Assembly: GCA_030066475.1 (NCBI GenBank)
Contig: JASJBO010000088.1
Span: forward strand, 1 to 34,993
DNA length: 34,993 nt
Source: Myxococcota bacterium
GTDB lineage: Bacteria; Myxococcota_A; UBA9160; PR03
Direction of reading: 5' to 3'
Positions 15,371 to 23,510 of the stretch are shown one piece after another. Every line of letters begins with the position of its first letter. The stretch's first letter is position 1. Position numbers and translations under genes: made by a program. The notes under the pieces were generated by a model, which worked only from the letters and a program-made list of their open reading frames with translations, was not told the DNA's origin and made no database searches.

Positions 15371-16516
15371 TCAGGCGATCGAGCCGGACTCGCGCAAGCC
15401 GGTCAGCTCGTCGGCCGAGAAGCCCCAGTCGCCCAGCGCCTCGTCGGTGTGCTGGCCCGCGTTGGGCGGCGGCCGCTGCACCTCGCCCGGCGTGCGGCCG
15501 AAGCGCGGCGCGGGGCCGGGCTGGCGCACACCCTCGACCTCGACGAAGGTGCCGCGCGCCTTGTTGTGCGGGTGCTCGGGCGCCTCGGCCAGCGACAGCA
15601 CGGGCGCGAAGCACACGTCGGTGCCCTCCATGATGTCGCACCACTCGTCGCGCGTCTTCGAGGCGAAGATCTCGCGCAGCTTCGCCTTGGTGGGCGCCCA
15701 GCCGCTGCGGTCCATCTGGGCGGGGAGATCGGCGTCGGCGAGACCGCTGAGCTGGAGCAGCTCGGCGTAGAACTGCGGCTCGATCGAGCCGATCGAGACG
15801 TACCTGCCGTCGCGGGTCTCGTAGCAGTCGTAGAAGTGGGCGCCGCCGTCGAGCATGTTCGCGGCGCGCTCGTCCTTCCACCAGCCGGCGGCGTGCGCCC
15901 CGTAGATGATCGTCATCAGCGCGGCGGCGCCGTCGACCATCGCGGCGTCGACCACCTGGCCCTTGCCGGAGCTGGCGCGCTCGACCAGGGCGCAGGCGAT
16001 TCCGTAGGCGAGCATCAGGCCGCCGCCGCCGAAGTCGCCGACCAGGTTGAGCGGCGGCGGCGGCGGCGAGTCGGAGCGGCCGACCGGGTGCAGCGCGCCG
16101 GCCAGCGCGATGTAGTTGAGGTCGTGGCCGGCGGCGCGGGCGAGCGGCCCGTCCTGGCCCCAGCCCGTCATGCGCCCGTACACGAGGCGCGGGTTGCGCT
16201 CGAGGCAGACGTCGGGTCCGAGACCCAGGCGCTCCATCACGCCGGGCCGGAAGCCTTCGATCAGCGCGTCGGCGCGCTCGACCAGCCGCAGCACTACCTC
16301 GCGGCCGCCCTCGCTCTTGAGGTCGACGCCCACGCTGCGGCGCCCGCGGTTCAGCAGGTCGAGGTTGGGACCGTCGGGCTGGGGCATGCGCGCGCGGTCG
16401 GCGCGGTCCACCCGGATCACCTCGGCGCCGAGGTCGGCCAGCATCATCGCGCAGAAGGGACCGGGGCCGATCCCGGCGATCTCGACGACCCGAATGCCCG
16501 CGAGGGGTCCTGCCAT
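15371..16516 (-). CDS. alpha-methylacyl-CoA racemase (CaiB/BaiF CoA-transferase family)
   Basis: The protein has 381 residues from ATG 16516 and opens the leftward transcription unit. It begins [20 protein letters not shown] and has the N-terminal CoA-binding fold ([30 protein letters not shown]). The racemase catalytic residues are visible: H131 and D132 in [14 protein letters not shown]161 in VGDFGGGG, and E246 in GSIEPQFY. These match His126, Asp156 and Glu241 of the Mycobacterium tuberculosis racemase with a constant shift of five. The family epimerises (R)- and (S)-2-methylacyl-CoA, enabling beta-oxidation of branched-chain fatty acids or sterol side chains. This specific motif set separates it from ordinary family III CoA-transferases. 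Confidence 0.93.
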   Translation of the reverse strand: MAGPLAGIRVVEIAGIGPGPFCAMMLADLGAEVIRVDRADRARMPQPDGPNLDLLNRGRRSVGVDLKSEGGREVVLRLVERADALIEGFRPGVMERLGLGPDVCLERNPRLVYGRMTGWGQDGPLARAAGHDLNYIALAGALHPVGRSDSPPPPPLNLVGDFGGGGLMLAYGIACALVERASSGKGQVVDAAMVDGAAALMTIIYGAHAAGWWKDERAANMLDGGAHFYDCYETRDGRYVSIGSIEPQFYAELLQLSGLADADLPAQMDRSGWAPTKAKLREIFASKTRDEWCDIMEGTDVCFAPVLSLAEAPEHPHNKARGTFVEVEGVRQPGPAPRFGRTPGEVQRPPPNAGQHTDEALGDWGFSADELTGLRESGSIA

Positions 16517-16569
16517 GCGTCCCGTCTCCCCATACTCCGAAGGAAGACGGATCGTACCGAAGTCGCGCC

Positions 16570-16583
16570 CGCTCGTGCGAGCG
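16570..16583. promoter_or_regulatory. inverted repeat between divergent racemase and MFS genes
   Basis: CGCTCG at 16570-16575 and CGAGCG at 16578-16583 are separated by TG, centred in the 106-base divergent region. It is a candidate operator serving both genes, but a 6-bp arm in GC-rich DNA is weak evidence. Confidence 0.2.
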
Positions 16584-16622
16584 CGTGCCCGCCGGCCCCG
16601 GAATCGCTAGGCATGGGGCCGG

Positions 16623-17942
16623 ATGTCGCCCCCCGAGGCCCCCTCGGCCGCCGACCCGCCTCCGAAGCGTCCCTGGTGGACGTACGCGATTCCCTATCCA
16701 GGGCCTTATCCGCGCCTCGGGAAGAAGCAGTGGAGCGTGCTGGGACTGCTCGGCGCTGCGGAGCTGTTCGACCACTACGACATCGCGGTGCTCGGGCTCG
16801 CGCTGTCGCAGATCCAGGCGGGGCTCGGCATCGCCGAGGAGGACGTCGGCGCGCTGACCGCCACGATCCGGCTCGGCGCCCTGCCCGCCCTGGCGCTGAT
16901 GGTGCTGGCCGACCGCATCGGCCGCCGCCGGCTGCTGCTGGTCACCATCGTCGGCTTCACCCTGTGCACGTTCGCCACGGCCTTCGTGCGCGATGCCGCG
17001 CAGTTCGCGGCGATGCAGTTCCTGGCGCGCGTGTTCGTCGGCGCCGAGACGATGCTCGCGGTGGTGGTGGTGGCCGAGGAGCTGCGCGCGCGCGACCGCG
17101 GCTTCGGCATCGGGCTGCTGGGCGCGATGGGGGCGCTGGGCTTCGGCGTGGCGGCGATCGTGTTCGGCTTCGTGGACGTCCTGCCCTACGGCTGGCGCGC
17201 GATCTACGCGATCGGCATCGGCCCCCTGCTGCTGCTGGCGTGGTTCCGGCGCAACCTCACCGAGACCGAGCGCTTCGAGGCGCACCGCCGCGAGCGGCGC
17301 GACGGCGGCGGCCTGCGCGCCGCGGTGGCGCCCATCCAGAACCTGCTGCGCATGTATCCGCGCCGCGTCTTTGCGCTCGTGGCCGCCGTGCTCCCGTTCG
17401 AGGCGGTCGCCGTCACCGCCATCACCTTCAACGCCAAGATCCTCCAGGAGGTGCACGGCTACTCGCCCGGCCAGGTGACGGCGCTGTTCCTGGTCGCCGG
17501 CGGTCTGGGCATCACCGGCAACATCATCGGCGGCCAGCTCGGCGACCGCTACGGACGCCGGCGCATCCTGATCGCCGGCATCCTGATCCAGGCCGCCGCG
17601 ATCCTGGGCTTCTACAACGGCAGCGGCTGGTGGCTGCCGCCGATCTGGATCGCGCTGATCTTCTCGCTCCAGGCGTCGGGGGTGCTGTTCAAGGCGCTCG
17701 GCAGCGAGCTGTTCCCGACCTCGTACCGCTCGACGGCGTCCGGCGTGCGCGCGGCGCTGGGCACGCTCGGCGCGGTGATCGGGCTCTCGCTCGAGGGCCC
17801 GCTCTACGAACGGCTCGGCTCGCACGAGCTGGCGATCAGCGCGCTGGTGCCGCTGCTGATCGTGCCTCCGCTGGTGGTGGCGCTGTTCCTGCCCGAGACC
17901 GCGCAACGCGAGCTCGAGGACGTCTCGCCGGAGCGGGCGTAG
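16623..17942 (+). CDS. MFS transporter
   Basis: The protein has 439 residues from ATG 16623. A Pro-rich cytoplasmic N-terminus (about 1-38) precedes 12 predicted membrane helices with a long charged central loop (about 215-240, RFEAHRRERRDGGG). The first helix carries AAELFDHYDIAVLGLALSQIQ. The loop between helices 2 and 3 has the MFS motif A-like LADRIGRRRLLL, and the equivalent loop in the second half has GGQLGDRYGRRRI. This is the sugar/metabolite:proton symporter branch. It is transcribed divergently from the racemase, so it may import or export the compound handled by that gene set; substrate unknown. Confidence 0.9.
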   Translation: MSPPEAPSAADPPPKRPWWTYAIPYPGPYPRLGKKQWSVLGLLGAAELFDHYDIAVLGLALSQIQAGLGIAEEDVGALTATIRLGALPALALMVLADRIGRRRLLLVTIVGFTLCTFATAFVRDAAQFAAMQFLARVFVGAETMLAVVVVAEELRARDRGFGIGLLGAMGALGFGVAAIVFGFVDVLPYGWRAIYAIGIGPLLLLAWFRRNLTETERFEAHRRERRDGGGLRAAVAPIQNLLRMYPRRVFALVAAVLPFEAVAVTAITFNAKILQEVHGYSPGQVTALFLVAGGLGITGNIIGGQLGDRYGRRRILIAGILIQAAAILGFYNGSGWWLPPIWIALIFSLQASGVLFKALGSELFPTSYRSTASGVRAALGTLGAVIGLSLEGPLYERLGSHELAISALVPLLIVPPLVVALFLPETAQRELEDVSPERA

Positions 17943-17943
17943 G

Positions 17944-17990
17944 GCCGCGGCTCGCGGGGCTCCGCGCGCGGCACCGGAGCGCTGGCTCCT
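17944..17990 (+). terminator. possible terminator hairpins after the MFS gene
   Basis: GCCGCG (17944-17949) can pair with CGCGGC (17967-17972), with an inner CGCGG/CCGCG pairing. A second stem GGAGC-GCTG-GCTCC follows at once. There is no T-run, so this is only a structural suggestion. Confidence 0.3.
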
Positions 17991-18054
17991 ACGGCAGCAG
18001 GACCGTCTCGAAGGGACCGTGGCCCTCGCGAAGCACGGCGGCTCGGATCTTCAT
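17989..18054 (-). pseudogene. 5' remnant of a zinc-dependent alcohol dehydrogenase
   Basis: ATG 18054, with a near-perfect AGGAGG about nine bases upstream, opens a frame of only 21 codons (MKIRAAVLREGHGPFETVLLP, then TAG). The first 16 residues match the characteristic start of Zn-dependent alcohol dehydrogenases (MKxRAAVLRExGxPFxI). No continuation of the enzyme is visible downstream in any frame. I read it as the surviving front end of a deleted gene, with its ribosome binding site still intact. Confidence 0.5.
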
Positions 18055-18199
18055 GATCAGGCCTCCTGCGGCTGTGCGGTCGGCGCCACCGCCTGGCTCG
18101 ACCAGCCGATCGCGCACTCGCGCTCGCGAAGCTCGGGCTCGATCGCCGTGGCGCGCGACTCGCAGCGGAAGGGCAGCCTCGCCTTCGGGACTGCCCGAC

Positions 18200-20368
18200 T
18201 CACCCCTTCGCGTACACCTCGGCCGCGTAGTCGCGCAGCATCCGCGCCGTGCAGAAGCGCGGGCCGTTGGTGCGGAGCGAGCGCTTCACCATGCGCATCC
18301 AGCCCCGCGGCACTCCGTCGGCGTCCCGGTCGTGGAAGAGCGGCAGGATCTCGCGCTCGAAGAGATCCAGGACCAGGTGCCGGTCGCGGTCGTCGCGCGC
18401 CGCCTCGCTCTCGGCCGGGTCGGCCGGGATCGCCCAGCCGTTCGAGCCGTCCCAGGCCTCGGCCCACCAGCCGTCCAGCACGCCCAGGCTGAGCGCCCCG
18501 TTGAGCATGGCCTTCATGCCGCTGGTCCCGGAGGCCTCGAGCGGTGGCCTCGGCAACGTCACCCACAGGTCGCAGCCCGCGACCAGCCGCGTCGCCACGG
18601 CGAGGTCGTAGTCCTCCACGTAGGCGACGCGCCGCCGCACGGCGTCGTCGCCGCCGAGGACGGCGTCGGTGTGCTGCAGCAGCGACTTGGCCTCGTCGTC
18701 GAGCGGATGCGCCTTGCCCGCCCCCAGCCACTGGGTCGGGGGATCCCCCAGCAGCAGCCCGCGGAAGCGCGTCGGATCGCCGTGGGGCAGCAGGTGGAGC
18801 CGCTTGTAGGCGGCCAGCCGGCGCGCGAAGCCGACCGTCAGGATGTCCGGGGACAGCGGCTCCGTCCAGCTCTCGATCGAGCCGAGCGGTACCGCGCGGC
18901 CGAGGAAGTCGGCGACGACGCGCTCGCGGACGTACTCCACGCACAGGCGCCGCATGCGGTTGCGCACTGCCCACAGCTCCGCGTCGGGGATCTCGTCCAC
19001 CGGCTCCCAGGTCTGCGGGTCCTCGGCGCGCTCGGTCCAGCCCTCGCCCAGGTAGCGATCCATCAGCGACCGCATCGGCGCCGCCATCCAGGTGGGCAGA
19101 TGGACGCCGTTGGTGATGTGGCGGATCGGGACCTCCTCCACCGCGCGCTCCGGCCACACCCCGCGCCACATGCCGCGGGCCACGCCGCCGTGCACCCGGC
19201 TCACCCCGTTGGCGCTGCGGCTGGTGCGCAGCGCGAGCACCGTCAGGCCCAGCGGCTCCTCGCGGTCGGCGGGGCGGATGCGCCCGCGGCCCAGGATCTC
19301 TTCGGGATCGAGGCCCAGCTCCTCGGGCAGCTCGCCCAGCAGCCACCACAGCTCGTCGGCCGTGTAGGTCTCGTTGCCTGCAGGCACCGGCGTGTGGGTG
19401 GTGAAGACCAGCCGCTCGCGGGCCGCATCGAGGGCGGCGTCCGGATCCGTTCCCGCCTCCACGGCCTCGCGCGCCAGCTCGAAGGCCGCCAGCGCCGCGT
19501 GCCCCTCGTTCAGGTGCACCACCGGGGCCTCGATGCCGAGCGCGCGCAGCGCCCGGATGCCGCCGATCCCGAGCAGCGCGTACTGGCCCAGCCGCACCTC
19601 CCGGTTCGAGTCGTAGAGCCGTGCGGTGAGCCAGCGCGTGATCTGCGAGTTCTCGGGACGGTCCGCATCGAGCAGGTACAGCGAGGTGCGCCCGATGGCG
19701 GCGCGCCAGATCTGGAGCACCACGTCCTCGCCCCGCAGCCGCAGGCGCACCGTGATCGGGATGCCCCAGTCGTCGGTGACGAGCGCGATCGGGACCCGAT
19801 GCGGCGCGGTCTCGAGCCAGTACTCGTGCTGCCAGACCGAGGCGTCGAGGCGCTGGTGGAAGTAGCCCTGGCGGTAGTAGAGGCCCACCCCGACCATCGG
19901 GAAGCAGCCGTCCGAGGCCTCCTTCAGCAGGTCGCCCGCCAGCGCACCGAGGCCGCCCGAGTAGATCGGCAGCGACTGGTAGATGCCGAACTCCGCGCAC
20001 AGGAACGCCACGGGAGCGGTGGCGGAGAGGCGCCCCGCCGACGCGAAGGGGCGCGCGCGGTGCTCCTGGAGCGAACGCCACAGCGCCTCGGCACGAGCCA
20101 GCAGCTCGTGGTCCTGAGCCGCCCGCACCAGCTGGGCCGGGTGGCACTCCTCGAGCATCCGCACCGGGTTGCGCTCGCAGCGCTCCCAGGCGTGCCGATC
20201 GATCTCGGAGAAGAGCTGCCGGCCCTCGGGCCGCCAGAAGCAGGCGAAGTCGTAGGCGAGGTGCGCGAAGGTCGCGAGCTGAGACGGCAGGCGAGCGGCC
20301 AGCAGCTCGGCCGCCCGGCGCGTGTCCTCCGCCCCGACGGGCTGCGCCGCATCCCAGCGCGCGCTCAC
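18200..20368 (-). CDS. glgP: alpha-glucan (glycogen) phosphorylase, GT35
   Basis: The protein has 722 residues from GTG 20368, which overlaps the stop of the upstream ligase remnant by four bases (GTGA). An in-frame GTG at 20410 has no ribosome binding site. The protein is of the short alpha-glucan phosphorylase type. It has VAFLCAEFGIYQSLPIYSGG (about 120-139), VVHLNEGHAAL, VFTTHTPVPAGNE, HITNGVHLPTW, VGFARRLAAYKR, and the pyridoxal-phosphate site EASGTSGMKAMLNGAL with Lys at about 619. It releases glucose-1-phosphate from storage glucan. No other glycogen gene is near. The gene seems to have been left translationally hooked to a broken lipid gene, so its original promoter arrangement has probably changed. 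Confidence 0.93.
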   Translation of the reverse strand: MSARWDAAQPVGAEDTRRAAELLAARLPSQLATFAHLAYDFACFWRPEGRQLFSEIDRHAWERCERNPVRMLEECHPAQLVRAAQDHELLARAEALWRSLQEHRARPFASAGRLSATAPVAFLCAEFGIYQSLPIYSGGLGALAGDLLKEASDGCFPMVGVGLYYRQGYFHQRLDASVWQHEYWLETAPHRVPIALVTDDWGIPITVRLRLRGEDVVLQIWRAAIGRTSLYLLDADRPENSQITRWLTARLYDSNREVRLGQYALLGIGGIRALRALGIEAPVVHLNEGHAALAAFELAREAVEAGTDPDAALDAARERLVFTTHTPVPAGNETYTADELWWLLGELPEELGLDPEEILGRGRIRPADREEPLGLTVLALRTSRSANGVSRVHGGVARGMWRGVWPERAVEEVPIRHITNGVHLPTWMAAPMRSLMDRYLGEGWTERAEDPQTWEPVDEIPDAELWAVRNRMRRLCVEYVRERVVADFLGRAVPLGSIESWTEPLSPDILTVGFARRLAAYKRLHLLPHGDPTRFRGLLLGDPPTQWLGAGKAHPLDDEAKSLLQHTDAVLGGDDAVRRRVAYVEDYDLAVATRLVAGCDLWVTLPRPPLEASGTSGMKAMLNGALSLGVLDGWWAEAWDGSNGWAIPADPAESEAARDDRDRHLVLDLFEREILPLFHDRDADGVPRGWMRMVKRSLRTNGPRFCTARMLRDYAAEVYAKG

Positions 20369-20577
20369 GACGACCGCCCGGCGCGCTCCGTCGCCACCTT
20401 CTTCGCCCACTCGCGGTCCGGCTTGCCGGGCGTGAGCCCGGCCTCCGCGAAGGCGCTCGCGAGGCGCGCAGCGCGCTCCTCGGACTCCCGCCAGCTGCGG
20501 CGCAGCGCGCCGTGGACGAGCGCGTCGCGCTCGCCGAGCTGATCGGAGATGCCCTCGAGAATCGTGGCGAAGTGCAT
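20365..20577 (-). pseudogene. acyl-CoA synthetase remnant: N- and C-terminal ends joined, middle deleted
   Basis: ATG 20577, with AAGGA about seven bases upstream, opens a 70-residue frame. Residues 1-48 look like the start of a fatty-acyl-CoA ligase (MHFATILEGISDQLGERDAL, later RRSWRESEERAARLASAFAE). Residues about 49-70 (TPGKPDREWAKKVATERAG) look like the very end of the same family, where (S/T)PAGKPDYRWAKxxA is usual. About 450 internal residues are therefore missing, with the frame kept. It cannot be an active ligase. It may still act as a leader peptide coupling translation into glgP, whose start overlaps its stop. Confidence 0.65.
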
Positions 20578-20615
20578 GGGTGGATCCTTCTGCGCGGCCC
20601 GGCCGCCGGGCGGAC

Positions 20616-20903
20616 TCAGGCGCTCGAATCGGGCAGGCCCTGCGCGAGCTCCGCGAGGGCCGCCTCGATGTGGTGAAGCAGCCGTCCCGTGTCCGGGAGG
20701 CTCTCCGGGGTGGTGCCGACCCCCAGGCAGATCGAGTCGTCGTAGCTGAAGACCGTGATGTTCAGGGCCGCGCCGGGCGGCACGATCGGGAGCGCGTAGG
20801 CGCCGAGCAGCGGCGCGCCGCCCAGGTAGAGCCGCAGGGCGGGTCCGGTGGGGCCTTCGATCGCGAAGAAGAGCAGGTCGAGGGGGGCCGGTCGCGCCGC
20901 CAT
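20616..20903 (-). pseudogene. C-terminal remnant of a wax ester synthase/diacylglycerol acyltransferase
   Basis: The open frame of 95 residues from ATG 20903 matches only the WS/DGAT C-terminal domain: LRLYLGGAPLLGAYALPIVP, then GAALNITVFSYDDSICLGVG, then PDTGRLLHHIEAALAELAQG. The catalytic HHxxxDG N-terminal domain is absent upstream. Full-length enzymes have about 450-500 residues. It is followed after 38 bases by the ligase remnant, in the same direction. The fragment probably has no acyltransferase activity. Confidence 0.65.
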
Positions 20904-20938
20904 GGTAGATCGTTCGTGTGGATGGCCTCGGTCGGCAT
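20900..20938 (-). other. possible 5' remnant of a further gene, overlapping the WS/DGAT remnant start
   Basis: ATG 20938 has GGGGAG seven bases upstream and begins MPTEAIHTNDLPW before the frame turns into an antisense-like Arg/Pro/Ser-rich string. The short start resembles N-termini of small cupin (ChrR-like) proteins, but 13 residues are too few to be sure. It would mark the left partner of the deletion that removed the front of the WS/DGAT gene. Confidence 0.2.
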
Positions 20939-21237
20939 GGCGGCGCTCCCCGTGGTCGATTCACCGACAGGATCTGCCCTCGAGCGTCCAACCGGAAGCG
21001 TACCACGCGCCAAAGACTGATCATGACGCGCCAGCCGGGAGCCCGCCCGTCGGCGCTGGCTCGGCCCTCGCCCCGCCGCGGCCGCTTGCGCGCGCCTCGG
21101 TCCTGAGGGGAGCTGCGAGCGGCGGTTCCGGGCCGCGAGCAGCAGGAGCTTCGAACGCCCCCACCAGCTCCGCTTCGAGGACGCAGCCAGCCGGCCAGCC
21201 CGGCGGACGGGCCACCCGGCGACGCTAGGCTCTGCGC
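20939..21237. other. intergenic stretch with no recognised feature
   Basis: Between the decayed leftward genes and the small rightward gene at 21238 I see no supported gene, RNA or repeat. It should hold the promoter of the 21238 gene and perhaps that of the remnant-glgP unit, but no clear -35/-10 pair stands out. Confidence 0.3.
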
Positions 21238-21540
21238 ATGCCCGAGCTCCAGGACGCAGCGGAAGCTGCACGCGCGCAGCTGCTGCCGCTCCTCGACGAC
21301 CTCCACGCACTCGCGCGCGAGGAGGGCAGTCGCGACCAGGAGCTGTTCTTCGCGCGCATCTACGCCGGCGTTCGGGACGCGCGCGACCCCGAGGACCTGG
21401 CGGGCCCGTTCCTCGAGCTATCGACCAGCGCCTTCCGCGGCTTCGCGTTCAGCCCGACGGTCACCCTGCTGCTCGACCGGGTGCTGGCGGTGGCCCAGGC
21501 CTTCTCGGCGACGCTCTCCGCCACCGGGAGTCCGCACTAG
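21238..21540 (+). CDS. small helical protein of unknown function
   Basis: The protein has 100 residues from ATG 21238. It is almost entirely helix-like, with acidic and Ala/Leu-rich stretches (ELQDAAEAARAQLLPLLDDL, DRVLAVAQAFSATLSATG), and has no signal peptide or membrane segment. GC-rich third positions support coding. I do not recognise a family. It ends 31 bases before the convergent P450 stop. Confidence 0.55.
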   Translation: MPELQDAAEAARAQLLPLLDDLHALAREEGSRDQELFFARIYAGVRDARDPEDLAGPFLELSTSAFRGFAFSPTVTLLLDRVLAVAQAFSATLSATGSPH

Positions 21541-21571
21541 CGGGAGCGGTTGGTGGCAGCCGACGCCGCGC

Positions 21572-22825
21572 TCAGCGCACCCGGAAGCGCACGGGCACGC
21601 GGCCGGGCACCCGGAAGAGCGACCGCCCCCACTTCGTCTTCTCGTCGAGCAGCTCGAAGTCGCCGAAGCGCTCGACGAGCTTGCCGATCGCGATCTGCGA
21701 CTCGAGCCGCGCGAGATGCGCGCCCAGACACAGGTGCGCCCCGCCGCCGAAGGAGAGCTGTGCCGGAGGCGCCGGCTCCTCGGCGAAGCGCGCCACGTCG
21801 AAGCGCTCCGGGTCGGCGTAGGCCGCCGGGTCGCGGTTGCCGGCGGCGAGTCCGATCGCGACCTCCTCGTCGACCTCCATGCGGTAGCCATCGAACTCGA
21901 TCGGCTCGTGCAGGATGCGCACGGTCCAGGTGATCGGCCCGGAGTAGCGCAGGCACTCCTCGGTGGCGCTCTCGATCAGCCCCGGCTGGTCGTGCAGTCG
22001 CTCCAGCTCGCCCGGGTTGCGGATCAAGGTCGTGAGCCCGTTCGCGATCAGCCCGATCGTCGTCTCGAAGCCCGCGATCAGCAGACCGATCGACTGGATC
22101 AGCAGCTCCTCGGCGCTGAGGCGGTCGCCCTCCTCCTCCGCCTCGATCAGCCGCGTCATCAGGTCGTCTCGGGGATCCCCGCGCCGCTGCGCGATCAGCT
22201 CGTTGAAGTAGCCGGCGAGCGCGGTGCCGGCCTTCTCGACCCGGGCCACGATGTCGGGGGGTGCGTTGCCCCGGCGCAGCGCGAGGCCGTGGGTCGCATC
22301 GGCCGTCCACTCGGTGAACGAGTCGCGGTCCTCGACCGGCACGCCGAGCATCTCGCAGATGAGCGTCGCGGGCACCGGCAGCGCGAGGTCCTTCACGAGG
22401 TCCATCTCGCCGCGCTCGGCGACCGTGTCGAGCAGCTCGTCGGTGACCGCCTCGATGCGCGGCCGCCACGCCGAGATCGATCGCGGCGTAAACGCCTTGC
22501 TGACGAGCTTGCGCAGCCGCGTATGGGTCGGCGGATCGGTCAGCAGCATGAACTGCCCGCGCGACGTCTGTCGCGCCTGCTCGACCGTCTCGCCCGGCAG
22601 CGTGCCGTCGGTCTGCCGCATGCCCGCGCCCGAGAAGCGCAGCATGCGCAGGCAGTCGTCGTAGCGCGTGAGCCGCCAGATGCCCTCGGGCGTGAGGCTC
22701 ACGGGGTGCGCTTCGCGCAGCCGCTCGAGGAAGGGATAGGGGTCGTCGTTGTAGGCCGGGTCGACGGGATCGGCCCCGTGCCATCCGGGCTCGGGCCGAC
22801 GCGAGTTGTCGAGGGCTTCGGGCAT
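21572..22825 (-). CDS. cytochrome P450
   Basis: The protein has 417 residues from ATG 22825, the normal length for a soluble bacterial P450. The oxygen-binding I-helix motif is AGFETT (251-256). The K-helix ExxR is E290-C-L-R293 in TEECLRYSG. The haem loop is FGGGAHLCLGAHLAR with the axial Cys366. The start PEPGWHGADPVDPAYNDDPYPFLERLRE is typical of bacterial class I enzymes, so ferredoxin and reductase must come from elsewhere. It hydroxylates an unknown, probably hydrophobic substrate. It is divergent from the lipoprotein gene at 22907, with a perfect palindrome between them that may control it. Confidence 0.95.
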   Translation of the reverse strand: MPEALDNSRRPEPGWHGADPVDPAYNDDPYPFLERLREAHPVSLTPEGIWRLTRYDDCLRMLRFSGAGMRQTDGTLPGETVEQARQTSRGQFMLLTDPPTHTRLRKLVSKAFTPRSISAWRPRIEAVTDELLDTVAERGEMDLVKDLALPVPATLICEMLGVPVEDRDSFTEWTADATHGLALRRGNAPPDIVARVEKAGTALAGYFNELIAQRRGDPRDDLMTRLIEAEEEGDRLSAEELLIQSIGLLIAGFETTIGLIANGLTTLIRNPGELERLHDQPGLIESATEECLRYSGPITWTVRILHEPIEFDGYRMEVDEEVAIGLAAGNRDPAAYADPERFDVARFAEEPAPPAQLSFGGGAHLCLGAHLARLESQIAIGKLVERFGDFELLDEKTKWGRSLFRVPGRVPVRFRVR

Positions 22826-22866
22826 GCCAGGCAGGATAGCGGCCGCGCGTCGGGTCGTGAGCCGCT

Positions 22867-22880
22867 GTGAAGTACTTCAC
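22867..22880. promoter_or_regulatory. 14-bp perfect palindrome, candidate operator for the P450
   Basis: GTGAAGTACTTCAC reads the same on both strands, with no spacer. It lies 42 bases upstream of the P450 start and 27 bases upstream of the divergent lipoprotein start. TetR- or MarR-type repressors often bind such sites in P450 promoters. No regulator gene is adjacent. Confidence 0.5.
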
Positions 22881-22906
22881 ATTCCCCCGGTGCGTTGTGT
22901 GATCCA

Positions 22907-23452
22907 ATGGGCTCGATGACGGCCGCGTCGGCAGCCCGGACACTCGGAGCGATCGCACTCCTGCCGTGTGCGCTCTTCGCAGGCGGCTGCGCCTGGCACA
23001 CCGCAGACGCGGAGCACTACTTCGGCCCGGTCTGGTTCCGCTACTCCTCGGGCGACGCTGCCCACGTCCGCCAGACGCGCCGCTTCGGCCTGCTGCTCGA
23101 AGGCGGCGGTCAGTGGAGCCTGATGCTCTTCCTGTCCACGGCCGTGGCCTTCGGCTGCGGCACCCCGCGGCTGCTCGTCGCGACCGGCACGACGATCGGC
23201 CTGAAGGCGACTCCGGGCGACGGCCAGGCAAGCCCGCCCCAGGTGACCCTCGCCTACAAGCGGTCGGAGGTGGCGGTGGTGCCGACACCGGAGAATCCCG
23301 AAGAGCGTGTGGCGACCCGCAGGAACGACACGAGCAGCGACGAGGCCTTCTCGATCCTGTCGGTCTTCGGCCTCCGCACGATCTGGTTCGGCAAGACGAG
23401 CGTACGCTCGTTCATCGCGACCGGACACGCAGCTCGCGAGGTGCAGAAGTGA
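22907..23452 (+). CDS. probable lipoprotein of unknown function
   Basis: The protein has 181 residues from ATG 22907; ATG 22916 is also possible. A hydrophobic signal (AARTLGAIALLPCALFAGGC) ends in a lipobox-like AGGC with Cys28, then AWHTADAEHYFGPVWFRYSS. A second hydrophobic stretch (WSLMLFLSTAVAFGCG, about residues 70-85) could be membrane-embedded. I do not recognise the family. It is divergent from the P450 and precedes the DUF3365 haem protein by 58 bases in the same direction, so the two may be co-transcribed. Confidence 0.65.
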   Translation: MGSMTAASAARTLGAIALLPCALFAGGCAWHTADAEHYFGPVWFRYSSGDAAHVRQTRRFGLLLEGGGQWSLMLFLSTAVAFGCGTPRLLVATGTTIGLKATPGDGQASPPQVTLAYKRSEVAVVPTPENPEERVATRRNDTSSDEAFSILSVFGLRTIWFGKTSVRSFIATGHAAREVQK

Positions 23453-23510
23453 GCTCCCCGGGCGCGGGCTTCGTCGGCTAGAGTGGTGCGTCCCTCGAGG
23501 AGCAGGAGCA

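Noticed and set aside
15449..20542. A 1697-codon rightward open frame
   Set aside because: It runs antisense across the racemase, through the MFS gene in another frame and antisense to the phosphorylase. Its translation is Arg/Ala/Pro/His-rich without domains, a usual artefact of very GC-rich DNA.
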